From assembly GCF_030678915.1 (NCBI RefSeq), contig NZ_JAUUTZ010000002.1, positions 309,445 to 373,444 on the forward strand: 64,000 bases of DNA, given 5' to 3'. A program made the position numbers and the translations under genes. The DNA is from Paracoccus wurundjeri. Its GTDB lineage: Bacteria > Pseudomonadota > Alphaproteobacteria > Rhodobacterales > Rhodobacteraceae. Of the stretch, positions 47,115 to 55,484 are shown one piece after another (the first letter of the stretch is position 1; each line of letters starts with the position of its first letter). The notes under the pieces are model-generated. The model was not told where the DNA came from. It saw only the letters and a program-made list of their open reading frames with translations, and made no database searches.

Positions 47115-47695
47115 AGCGCGATCCATGTCAGAACCCGCCCGCGCCCGATCCGGTAATGCACCGCAAAGCGATGGCCCGCAGGCCAGTCGGGCGACAAATC
47201 CCGCGTCAGGACAAGCGAGCAGGGGGCGTCGAACCGCGCCGCCTGAAAGCCGAAATAGCCGACATGCGGGTACAGCGCCTTGAACAGGCTTTCCTTGGCC
47301 GAAAAGGCCAGCGTCAGGCTTAGCGGATCCTTTTCCGCGACCGGACCGATCACAGGGATCACGTCGCGCGCGACCGAGGTGTCCATTACCGTTTCGATAT
47401 CGATCCCGGCTGCGTGATAGCGCCGCGCACAGGCGACCAGCGCGACCGCGTTCCGGCGATTGTGGCTGATCGAGCCGATGGTACCCTTGGGCCACAGGGG
47501 CAGGCGATCCGGCCCCATACCGATCAGGGCGGCCTGCCCGGTCAGTCGCCGCAACGCCGCCCGCGCCGCCATCCGGCCCGCGGCATATTCGGCCCGCCGC
47601 CGGGGCCGGGCCGCGGCGATTTCCGCGGGCAGGAGGGGTGGTTCCTCCTCATCGCCCACCTGCCGCAGCGCAAAGGCAAGGCCGCCGTCGTTCAC
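47081..47695 (-). CDS. Phosphopantetheinyl transferase (EntD/Sfp type)
   Basis: The product is 204 residues from the GTG at 47695, which overlaps the carrier-protein stop (GTGA); an ATG at 47728 would add 11 residues inside the carrier gene. Motifs are GSISHNRRNAVALVA, GIDIETV with the magnesium-binding residues, and LAFSAKESLFKALYP. It attaches the phosphopantetheine arm to the Ser of the carrier proteins. It lies downstream of the DHB ligase and ArCP genes in one operon. Confidence 0.9.
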   Translation of the reverse strand: MNDGGLAFALRQVGDEEEPPLLPAEIAAARPRRRAEYAAGRMAARAALRRLTGQAALIGMGPDRLPLWPKGTIGSISHNRRNAVALVACARRYHAAGIDIETVMDTSVARDVIPVIGPVAEKDPLSLTLAFSAKESLFKALYPHVGYFGFQAARFDAPCSLVLTRDLSPDWPAGHRFAVHYRIGRGRVLTWIALQARNVAPPST

Positions 47696-47931
47696 CCGGC
47701 GCGGCGTTCGCGGATCAGGTCCGACCATGCGGTCAGGGTGGGATTGCGGGCCAGTTCTTCGAAGCTGATCTGAATGCCCCGCTCTTTCAACTCTCCGGCC
47801 AAAGTCATGATGCGGATGGAATCAAGGCCGTAGAAGATCAGGCTTTCCTCGGGGTCGATACAGTCCTCATCCTCGATCAGTTCGGTGACGCGGGCTTGCA
47901 GCCAATCGGCATCGGTAAGCGTCTCAGTCAT
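47692..47931 (-). CDS. Free-standing aryl carrier protein (ArCP)
   Basis: The roughly 79-residue product is a small acidic carrier protein with FYGLDSIRIM, where Ser38 is the phosphopantetheine site. It resembles the ArCP domain at the end of EntB/VibB, here as its own gene. It should carry the aryl acid to the Cy and C domains. It is the only discrete aryl carrier in the cluster although two ligases with different acids are present. Confidence 0.88.
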   Translation of the reverse strand: MTETLTDADWLQARVTELIEDEDCIDPEESLIFYGLDSIRIMTLAGELKERGIQISFEELARNPTLTAWSDLIRERRAG

Positions 47932-47968
47932 TCCGGAAAATCCTTCCATTCCGATTGTGATTTTGAAA

Positions 47969-49585
47969 TCATGCGCATGCGGCATCTTCCTGCAGAAGCA
48001 TGTCGCGCAGTCTGACCTTGTCGGTCTTGCCCACCGGAGTCAGCGGCATCTGGTCGATGAAGCGAACCCGGTCGGGCAGTTTGTATTCGGCGATCCCCAG
48101 CGTCATCAGATGCCGCCGCAATTCAACCGCCCTCAGCTTCTCGCGCGGGACGATGAAGGCGCAGCTGCGTTCGCCCAGACGTGCATCGCCCATCGCCACA
48201 AGCGCGGCGGCGTGAACGGCGGGATGACGTTGCAACAGATGCTCGATCTCTTCGGCGGCGATCTTCTCTCCGCCGCGATTGATCTGATCCTTGACCCGGC
48301 CGACGACGCGCAGATAGCCCTCGGGCGTGCGCTCGACGATATCGCCGGTGAAATAGAACCCGTCGGCATCGAAGCTGCGGGCGTTATGTTCGGGGCTGCG
48401 ATAATAGCCGCGGAACGTATAAGGCCCCCGCGTTGCCAGCAATCCGGCCTCGCCATCCGGCAGGTCCTGACCGTCCGGGCCAACCACGCGAACCTCGTCA
48501 TCGGGGCTGATCGGGCGGCCCTGCGTGGTAAGGATACGCTCGGCGGGATCGTCAAGGCGGGTATAGTTCACCAGACCCTCGGCCATGCCGAAGACCTGCT
48601 GCAATGCGCAGCCCAGCTTTTCGGGTACCCGGCGGGCGGTGGCCTCGGCAAAGCTTGCCCCGCCCACCTGCACCAGTCGCAGTGAAGTCAGGGCGGAATT
48701 GTCGCGCTCGGCCGCCTCAAGCCATAACAGTACCGCCGAAGGCACCAGCGCTGCCATCGTCACGCGATGACGCTTGACCAGATCGAAGCACAGCGCCGGA
48801 TCCGGGTTTGCCGCCAGAACAACGGTCCCGCCCGCATGGAACACGCCAAGCGCGCCGGGTGAACTCATCAGGTAATTATGCGGCGCGGGCATGGCGCAGA
48901 GATAGCGGGTCTCGGGCGTCAGCCCGCAGATCACGGCGCTTTCGCGGATGCTGTAATCGTAATCGTCATGGGTGCGCGGAATCAGTTTTGGCGTGCCGGT
49001 GCTGCCGCCTGATAGCTGAAAGAAGGCCACGCCATCCGCAGGGGTTGGCATTTCCGTGAAATCCTGTGGCACCGGCCCCGAAAGCCAATGTTGCAGCGAT
49101 CTTTTGGTGTCGTCCTCGCCATGAAACAGCGCCAGCATATCCGGCGCGTTCTGCCGCAATTCCCCGGCAAACCTGTCATCTCCGAACAATTCATGGCTGC
49201 GCGAGGCAATCAGCAGGCGTGGCCGGATCTGTTCGGCATAGGCGGTAAGCTCTGCCCGGCGATGGGTGAACAGCGCGTTCAGCGGCACGATTCCCGCCTT
49301 CATGAGCGCTAGGAACACCATGTAGAATTCCGCGACATTCGGCATTTGCACCAGGGCGGTATCGTCACGCCGCAATCCGGCCGCCTGCAACCGCGCGGCC
49401 AGTGCCGAGGAGGCGCGGTCCAGTTCGCGATAGCTGATCTTGCGCCCGTCGCAGATCACCGCAATTGCGTCGGGCCGTTGCCGCGCCTGACGGTCGACTG
49501 CATGATGCAGGGGCTTGCCGATCCAGTAACCAAGCTTGCGATAACGATCGGCAAATGCCTCCGGCCATGGAGTAAACTCAACCAT
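47969..49585 (-). CDS. entE: 2,3-dihydroxybenzoate-AMP ligase (EntE/DhbE/VibE-like)
   Basis: The 538-residue enzyme adenylates DHB and loads the adjacent ArCP. It has LSGGSTGTPKLIPRTH (A3), FGMAEGLVNYTRLDDP (A5), TRGPYTFRGYYRSPEHNARSFDADGFYFTGDI and DQINRGGEKIAAEEIE (A8), and VGKTDKVRL (A10). Its pocket reads HNY-LMSSPG (N237, Y238, S242) and GLVNYT, the DHB pattern of EntE. It starts a minus-strand operon entE-ArCP-PPTase. Confidence 0.93.
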   Translation of the reverse strand: MVEFTPWPEAFADRYRKLGYWIGKPLHHAVDRQARQRPDAIAVICDGRKISYRELDRASSALAARLQAAGLRRDDTALVQMPNVAEFYMVFLALMKAGIVPLNALFTHRRAELTAYAEQIRPRLLIASRSHELFGDDRFAGELRQNAPDMLALFHGEDDTKRSLQHWLSGPVPQDFTEMPTPADGVAFFQLSGGSTGTPKLIPRTHDDYDYSIRESAVICGLTPETRYLCAMPAPHNYLMSSPGALGVFHAGGTVVLAANPDPALCFDLVKRHRVTMAALVPSAVLLWLEAAERDNSALTSLRLVQVGGASFAEATARRVPEKLGCALQQVFGMAEGLVNYTRLDDPAERILTTQGRPISPDDEVRVVGPDGQDLPDGEAGLLATRGPYTFRGYYRSPEHNARSFDADGFYFTGDIVERTPEGYLRVVGRVKDQINRGGEKIAAEEIEHLLQRHPAVHAAALVAMGDARLGERSCAFIVPREKLRAVELRRHLMTLGIAEYKLPDRVRFIDQMPLTPVGKTDKVRLRDMLLQEDAACA

Positions 49586-49673
49586 ATCTCACCCGACGTG
49601 ATTTTGTTCTGAGGTCTGGCTAAGGGCCGAAATCTGCCCGTGGCTTCGGTGCGTGTTGACCGCAGGATATAAC

Positions 49674-49688
49674 TGAGTATTTTTATCA
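49674..49688 (+). promoter_or_regulatory. TGA-N9-TCA motif near the NRPS start
   Basis: TGA (49674-49676) and TCA (49686-49688) are spaced by nine bases in an AT-rich stretch, the iron-responsive operator pattern of RirA. The motif is short and could be chance; it is placed where iron control of the NRPS would be expected. Confidence 0.25.
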
Positions 49689-52600
49689 TGATTTGTCAAC
49701 CATCCCGACAGGACATCATGCAGGACTTGACCGCGATGCAAGCCGCCTATTGGGTCTGGGGCCATTCCCCCCGCGCGACCGAGGGCGTTTCCGCGCATCT
49801 TTATGCTGAATTCGACACTGGATTACTGGATGAAGACCGGCTGCGCGATGCTCTTCGGCAGGTTTTCGCCTGCCACCCGGCTCTGGCGCTTGGTGTAGAT
49901 GCCGAGGGCGCGCCGCTTGATGTGCCGCCACCTCCGCTGGAAGTCGAGGATCTGCGCGATCAGCCCTCTGCCGGGCAAGAGCGCAGGCTTGCGGAAATCC
50001 GGCATGAGAAATCCCATCAGCGGCTTGCTTTGGATCGGGGCGCGGGAATGCAGATCTCGCTTAGCCTTCTGGGACAGGATCGGGCGCGGCTGCATCTTGA
50101 TCTGGACATGATCACCGCGGACCCATCCTGTTTCGGGCAGATTGTCGAAGATCTCGCGCGTGCTTATGAAGGCGAGGAACTGACATATCTTGCCGCGCCG
50201 TCGCCGCGCCGGATTTGCCCCCAAGATCGCGACTGGTGGCGCGACCGGCTGGAATCTTTGCCCGCGACGCCGGTTTTACCGGACGGCACTGGCGGCGCAC
50301 CGGCCAGCACGCGCCTGTTTGCGATGCTGACCCCGGATGAGGTGCAGGCGCTGCGGCATGTCGCCCGGCAAAGCCGCGTTACATTTTCGGCAATGATGAT
50401 GACGCTGTTTGCAGCGCATTTGGGGCAGGCCACCGGGCAGCGGCAATTCCGCCTGAATCTGCCAACCTTTCTACGTGAAAAGGGCGATCCGGCGGCGGTG
50501 GGCGATGTGTCCGACCTGATCGTGCTGGGAATCGAGCTGGCCGACCTTCCCTTTCGGGTCTTGTGCCAACGTCAGCAAGAGATCCTGTTCGCGGCATTGT
50601 CACATCATGGCTATTCCGGCACGGCGGTATTGCGCGACCTGTCGCGGCTGCGTGGAACGGTCGAAACCGCGCCGGTGGTGTTTTCCGCCGGGCTGGATCT
50701 GCCGGGACGGGTGATCCTTGGGCCGGCGGCCTCGCGGTTGTTCGGACCGATGGTCTGGGTGATGTCGCAGGCGCCACAAGTTGCGCTGGATGTGCAGTTC
50801 GGCATGCTGACCGAGGGCCTTCTGATCAACTGGGACCTGCGGACGGATCGGGTGGACGAGCCATGGGCACGCGATCTCTTCGACCGTTTCACCGCCGACG
50901 CCCGCCATCTGGCGACCAGTCCAGAGGCGGCGGAGCTGCCGCTTGCTGTCTGGCGTGATGCCCCGCGGCAGCCTCTGACGGTTCTGCAACAGGCCTATCT
51001 GATGGGACGGGGTGCACATTTGCCGCTGGGCGGCGTGGCGATGCAGAAATTCCGCGAATACCGGGGCGAATTCCAGATCGACAGGCTTCGGGCGCGGCTG
51101 ACCGATATGATGTCGCGTTACCCCGCCCTGCGCAGCCGGATCGACCCGGCCAGCCTGATGTTGTCCGAATTGCCATCGGCAGAGACGGCATCAGGCGGGG
51201 CCGGGACCGGATTGCCGTTTGACGTGACGGATCTGCGCCATCTGCCGCCCGCCGAAGCCGGGGCGCGGGTGGACGGGCTGCGCGATGATTATGCCCATGC
51301 AATGTTCGATCTTGACGGTCCGCTTTGGCATGTCCGGGCATTCCTGATGCCCGAAGAATGCGATCCGGTGGTGATTTTCACCCGTTTCGATGCGTTGATC
51401 CTTGACGGGCAGTCGATCTGTTCCCTGCTGGCGCGGATGTTTGACGAGGCCCCGCTTGCGGCGCAGGCTCCGGTTCCCCGGCCGCGCCCGGATACGACCG
51501 CACGCCGCAAGGCCGCCGCTTACTGGAAAGATTATCTGGCCGGCGTCGAAACCCCGCCGCGCCTGCCCTGGCTTGTTCCGCTGGAAAAGATCGGCAACTC
51601 CCGCTATCGCCGCCAGACCCTGCGTTTGCCTTGTGATCTGCTTGGGCAGTTGCGGCGTATCGGTGCGGCAGAGGGCCTGTTCCTGAACTCGGTACTGACC
51701 GCGATCCTGCTGGATGTGGTGGCCCGCTGGACGGCTGACGGTCAGCTATGCGTCGCGGTTCCGGTGACACCGCCCGATGCCGCAACGGGAAAGGCCGGAA
51801 CGCAGAATGCCTCGACCTTCATCCCGCTGCGTTTCGATGCAACCAAAGGTACATTGTCCGAACGGGCTGCGGGTTGTCAGTCGGACATGATGGCCGGGCT
51901 GGAACAGACCGCCTTCAGCGGTCCCGAGATCGGGCGGCTGTTGATGAATAACGGCGGCGGCGCATTGCCGCTGCCGGTTGTGCTGACCAATGGCATGGGC
52001 TGGGAACGCCCCGCGCCTGCCCCGATGCGGCTGATCCGTGGCCTGACCCAGACTCCGCAGGTCGCGCTGGATTTGCGGCTTGCGCTGGATGCCGAAGGTG
52101 GGCTGGAGCTGAATATCGATCATGCCGAACGGGCGGTGGGCGCGCGGCTTGCACAGGATATGCTGGATGCCATGGGCCGGGCGATCCTGGTCATCTGCGA
52201 CAGGGGCACACTGAAGCTTGAGTCCCATGAGGTTCTGGCACTGGATCATTATCGCCATAATGCCGCGCCGGACATGCTGGCCGAACCGGAAGCGGATTTC
52301 CTGACGGCCATCGCCCGCAACCTCTTTGAGACGGGCGGCGCCCGCCCGGCACTGCATTTCGGCGAGGAATGCCTAAGCTATGCCGGGCTTGGCCGCATGG
52401 TCGCATCGGCGATTAGCGGATTGCGGGCGCGGGGATTGGCCGAGGGCGATGTGGTGGCGATCTGCCTGCCGCGCGGGCCCGAACATCTGGCGCTGCAACT
52501 CGCCTGTGCGCTGGAGGGGCTGATCTGGGTGCCTATCGACGCCTCGGCCCCGCAGGAACGGCGTTGTTATCTGCTGGAGAATTGCAGTCCCGCCCTGATC

Positions 52601-54031
52601 GTCGCGGCGACACGAACAGATGGCTTCCCCTCGGTCCCGGCAGAGACGATATTCGCCGCATCGCCGGATGCCCGCCCCGCCGAATCCGGGACGCTTCGCC
52701 GCCGCAGCCTGTCAGAGCAGCCGGGCTATTACCTTTACACCTCGGGCACGACCGGGCGCCCCAAATGCGTGGTGCTGAACAATCGCGCCACCGCCAACAC
52801 CATCGCCGCAACCAGGCAAAACTGGCGGCTCGGCACCGAGGATGTGACGATCTCGGTCACGCCGCTGCATCACGACATGTCGGTTTTCGATCTGTTCGGC
52901 AGCCTGTCCGCCGGCGCGACACTGGTCATGCCGGATCATGAGAAAGACGCGATCCATTGGTGCCGTCTGGTCCGCAGGCATGGGGTAACGATCTGGTGCT
53001 CGGTCCCGGCGATTCTTGAAATGCTGCTGGCCTGCCGCCAGTCCGGCGATCTGGATAGCCTGCGGCTGGTCGCGCAGGGTGGTGATTATATCAAGCCCGC
53101 GACAATCGCGACCCTGCGCGAATTACTGCCCCAAGCGCGGCTGATCTCGCTTGGCGGGCCGACCGAAACCACGATCTGGAGCATCTGGCATGAAATCGCC
53201 GCAGGCGATACCGGCACCGTCCCCTATGGCCGCCCCCTGCCGGGCAACAGCTATTTCATCTGCACGGATTCAGGCGAACATTGCCCGGCCGGCATTGTCG
53301 GGCGCATCCATACCGCCGGGGTGAATATTGCGCTGGGATATCTGTCCGGCGGGCAGATCGGGGGCGATGATTTCGTGACGCTGAACGACGATCGGGGGCG
53401 GCCGGTCCGGGCGTTCCGCACGGGTGACCGGGGATATTACCGCGATGACGGCAGCATCATCTTTGCCGAGCGCGTGGGCGGCTATATCAAGATCCGTGGC
53501 GTGCGCCTGTCGCTTGCCGATGTCGAGATCGGCCTGATCGGTCACCCCGACATCCGCCATGTCATCGCGGTGGATTGCGGCGAGGGGGCCGATGTCACGC
53601 TGGCGGCGCTTTATGTCGCCGACAGAATGATCTCGGCCGCCGATCTGCGTGCCCACGCCCGCGAGCATCTTCCGGAATCGCATATCCCCTCGCGCTTCCT
53701 GCGGGTCGACGCGCTTCCCCTGTCGGCGAATGGCAAACCCGACCGCAACCGGGCGCGGCAGATGCTGACCGAACCCGCGCAACCCGATATCCCGGCCCCG
53801 CAATCGGGCGACACGGCGCAGAATGTGCTGGCTATCTGTCTTCGCGTCATCGGCCCTGCGCCGGACGCCACCCCCGATCAGCCGCTGCTGTCGCTGGGCT
53901 TGCGGCCCGCCCATCTCAAACCCATCGCCGACGGTCTGTCTGCCGCTTATGGAAAGCCGCTCCGTCCGGCCCAGCTCAGCCGCTGCCGCACGGCCCGCGA
54001 CATGTCGCAGCTATGCCTTGAAACCGCCTGA
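49688..54031 (+). CDS. NRPS Cy-Cy-A-(degenerate carrier), N-half of a VibF-like synthetase
   Basis: The 1447-residue product has two tandem heterocyclization domains, an adenylation domain and a carrier remnant. Cy1 spans about 15-425 with DMITADPS (140-147), PVVFSAGL and SQAPQVALD. Cy2 spans about 427-840 with the canonical DALILDGQS (568-576), PVVLTNGM and TQTPQVALD. The A domain (870-1355) has YLYTSGTTGRPK and LSANGKPDR; my hand-aligned pocket code is D-M-F-C-A-G-L-I-W-K. The final 75 residues resemble a carrier fold but have LGLRPAHL where GGDSL should be, so there is no Ser to prime. A start at 49718 has the better ribosome-binding site. VibF has the same Cy-Cy-A order. Confidence 0.9.
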   Translation: MICQPSRQDIMQDLTAMQAAYWVWGHSPRATEGVSAHLYAEFDTGLLDEDRLRDALRQVFACHPALALGVDAEGAPLDVPPPPLEVEDLRDQPSAGQERRLAEIRHEKSHQRLALDRGAGMQISLSLLGQDRARLHLDLDMITADPSCFGQIVEDLARAYEGEELTYLAAPSPRRICPQDRDWWRDRLESLPATPVLPDGTGGAPASTRLFAMLTPDEVQALRHVARQSRVTFSAMMMTLFAAHLGQATGQRQFRLNLPTFLREKGDPAAVGDVSDLIVLGIELADLPFRVLCQRQQEILFAALSHHGYSGTAVLRDLSRLRGTVETAPVVFSAGLDLPGRVILGPAASRLFGPMVWVMSQAPQVALDVQFGMLTEGLLINWDLRTDRVDEPWARDLFDRFTADARHLATSPEAAELPLAVWRDAPRQPLTVLQQAYLMGRGAHLPLGGVAMQKFREYRGEFQIDRLRARLTDMMSRYPALRSRIDPASLMLSELPSAETASGGAGTGLPFDVTDLRHLPPAEAGARVDGLRDDYAHAMFDLDGPLWHVRAFLMPEECDPVVIFTRFDALILDGQSICSLLARMFDEAPLAAQAPVPRPRPDTTARRKAAAYWKDYLAGVETPPRLPWLVPLEKIGNSRYRRQTLRLPCDLLGQLRRIGAAEGLFLNSVLTAILLDVVARWTADGQLCVAVPVTPPDAATGKAGTQNASTFIPLRFDATKGTLSERAAGCQSDMMAGLEQTAFSGPEIGRLLMNNGGGALPLPVVLTNGMGWERPAPAPMRLIRGLTQTPQVALDLRLALDAEGGLELNIDHAERAVGARLAQDMLDAMGRAILVICDRGTLKLESHEVLALDHYRHNAAPDMLAEPEADFLTAIARNLFETGGARPALHFGEECLSYAGLGRMVASAISGLRARGLAEGDVVAICLPRGPEHLALQLACALEGLIWVPIDASAPQERRCYLLENCSPALIVAATRTDGFPSVPAETIFAASPDARPAESGTLRRRSLSEQPGYYLYTSGTTGRPKCVVLNNRATANTIAATRQNWRLGTEDVTISVTPLHHDMSVFDLFGSLSAGATLVMPDHEKDAIHWCRLVRRHGVTIWCSVPAILEMLLACRQSGDLDSLRLVAQGGDYIKPATIATLRELLPQARLISLGGPTETTIWSIWHEIAAGDTGTVPYGRPLPGNSYFICTDSGEHCPAGIVGRIHTAGVNIALGYLSGGQIGGDDFVTLNDDRGRPVRAFRTGDRGYYRDDGSIIFAERVGGYIKIRGVRLSLADVEIGLIGHPDIRHVIAVDCGEGADVTLAALYVADRMISAADLRAHAREHLPESHIPSRFLRVDALPLSANGKPDRNRARQMLTEPAQPDIPAPQSGDTAQNVLAICLRVIGPAPDATPDQPLLSLGLRPAHLKPIADGLSAAYGKPLRPAQLSRCRTARDMSQLCLETA

Positions 54032-54088
54032 CCGGCAAAACCCATCCGCCAGCCCGCATGCCAGCGTTCCAAGCTTGAAGGATACCCG

Positions 54089-55435
54089 ATGACCGATCTG
54101 CATGGTGACCAGCATGACGGCTGGATGCCGCTGACCCTCGCGCAACTCGATTTCTGGGAGGAGTTCTGTTTTCACTCCGACAAGCCGATTTCGACCGTTG
54201 CCCATTACGTGACCATCGACGGCCTTGCCGATCCGGCGGCGCTGGCCGAGGCGATTTCCCGCACCATTGCCGAGGCGGATGCCCTGTCCCTGCGCTTTAA
54301 GGAACTGCCGGACGGTCGTGTCCGCCAGCGGCACGACTCTGCCTATGCGCCCCGGCTGGCGCAGTTCGATCTGCGGGATGAACCCGATCCGGATGGCACG
54401 GCCATGGCAAGAATGCGCGGGGATTTCGAAGCGGTTCTGGATCTGCGCCGCGATCCCCTGTCCGTGCAATGGCTGTTCCGCACCGGAGAGGCCCGATGGA
54501 TCTGGTATAATCGTGGGCATCACGCGGTGCTGGACGGCTATAGCATGCTGCTTTTGGAACAACGCTGCGCACGGCTCTATCGCCATCTGACCGGTAAGGG
54601 GCCGGCGGGCGATCCTTTCCTGCCTTTCGCCCGCTTCATCGAGGAAGATCAGGCTTATGCGCAGGGATCCCGTTTCCCGAAAGACCGGGACTATTGGGCC
54701 GGCTATCTCAGCGGCGAGCTGTCATTCCCGGTCCTGAAAAAGGGCGGCGAGGATTATGGTATCGACGGTCTGACGGCGTTTTGCGCCTTGCCCGAGGATT
54801 TTCCGCAACGGATGAAAAGCTGTGCCGAGCGGCTGAAAACCGGCTGGCCCGATCTTCTGGTGCTGTTGGCGGGGGCCTATCTTGCGCGGCGATTACCTTA
54901 TTCCGGCGCCGCCCTGCCATTATGGCTGCCCTATATGAGCAGGCTTGGCAGTGCCGCGGCGATGATCCCCTCGCTTGCGGTGAATATCCTGCCGCTGCTG
55001 GTCGATGTCCCGGATAATGAAACGCTGGAAGATCATGTCGCGCGGCTCTCCGGCGATCTGCGCAGCCTTCGGAAACACGGGCGTTACCGGGTCGAGCAGC
55101 TTGCCGCCGATCGCGGCATCGGCGAGGGCAGCCGGTTCTTCTTTTCACCACTGGTCAATCTGCTGCCGTTCGATCCGCCGGAATTCGATGGCTGCATCTG
55201 CGAACGTCACGTTCTGTCGAACGGTCCGGCGGACGGGTTCAACATCACCTTCCGCTCGGGCGGCGATGGCGGCGGCATGTCGCTTTACCTCGAAGCCGAT
55301 CCGACCATGACCTCCGCCACCGAGTTCGACCGGCATTGCCGGGACCTGCCCGCCTTCCTGTCGCGTGCGCTTGATCCCGCCAATGCCGCGCGCGCTATCG
55401 TGGCGCTGCTGGACGAAGAACCCGCGCCGGCGTGA
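54089..55435 (+). CDS. Free-standing condensation enzyme (VibH-like)
   Basis: The 448-residue product is a single NRPS condensation domain with no A or carrier domain. It has the active-site HHAVLDG (144-150) and a normal C-domain length. VibH, the free condensation enzyme of vibriobactin synthesis, joins carrier-bound DHB to a polyamine primary amine. Here the analogous reaction would be DHB-ArCP plus spermidine. It lies 57 bases after the Cy-Cy-A gene on the same strand. Confidence 0.88.
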   Translation: MTDLHGDQHDGWMPLTLAQLDFWEEFCFHSDKPISTVAHYVTIDGLADPAALAEAISRTIAEADALSLRFKELPDGRVRQRHDSAYAPRLAQFDLRDEPDPDGTAMARMRGDFEAVLDLRRDPLSVQWLFRTGEARWIWYNRGHHAVLDGYSMLLLEQRCARLYRHLTGKGPAGDPFLPFARFIEEDQAYAQGSRFPKDRDYWAGYLSGELSFPVLKKGGEDYGIDGLTAFCALPEDFPQRMKSCAERLKTGWPDLLVLLAGAYLARRLPYSGAALPLWLPYMSRLGSAAAMIPSLAVNILPLLVDVPDNETLEDHVARLSGDLRSLRKHGRYRVEQLAADRGIGEGSRFFFSPLVNLLPFDPPEFDGCICERHVLSNGPADGFNITFRSGGDGGGMSLYLEADPTMTSATEFDRHCRDLPAFLSRALDPANAARAIVALLDEEPAPA

Positions 55436-55448
55436 AAGCGCGGCAGGG

Positions 55449-55484
55449 GCCAGCGCGGGACGCAAAATCAATCCCGCCATCCTA
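55449..55484 (-). repeat. Possible remnant of the GC-rich 3'-end repeat
   Basis: On the minus strand TAG of the NRPS stop is followed by a short divergent stretch and then TTGCGTCCCGCG, the most conserved block of the repeat family. The large hairpin is absent. Confidence 0.4.

Noticed and set aside
49674..49688. Confident RirA iron operator
   Set aside because: TGA-N9-TCA has only six fixed bases and is expected by chance; kept only as a weak regulatory note.
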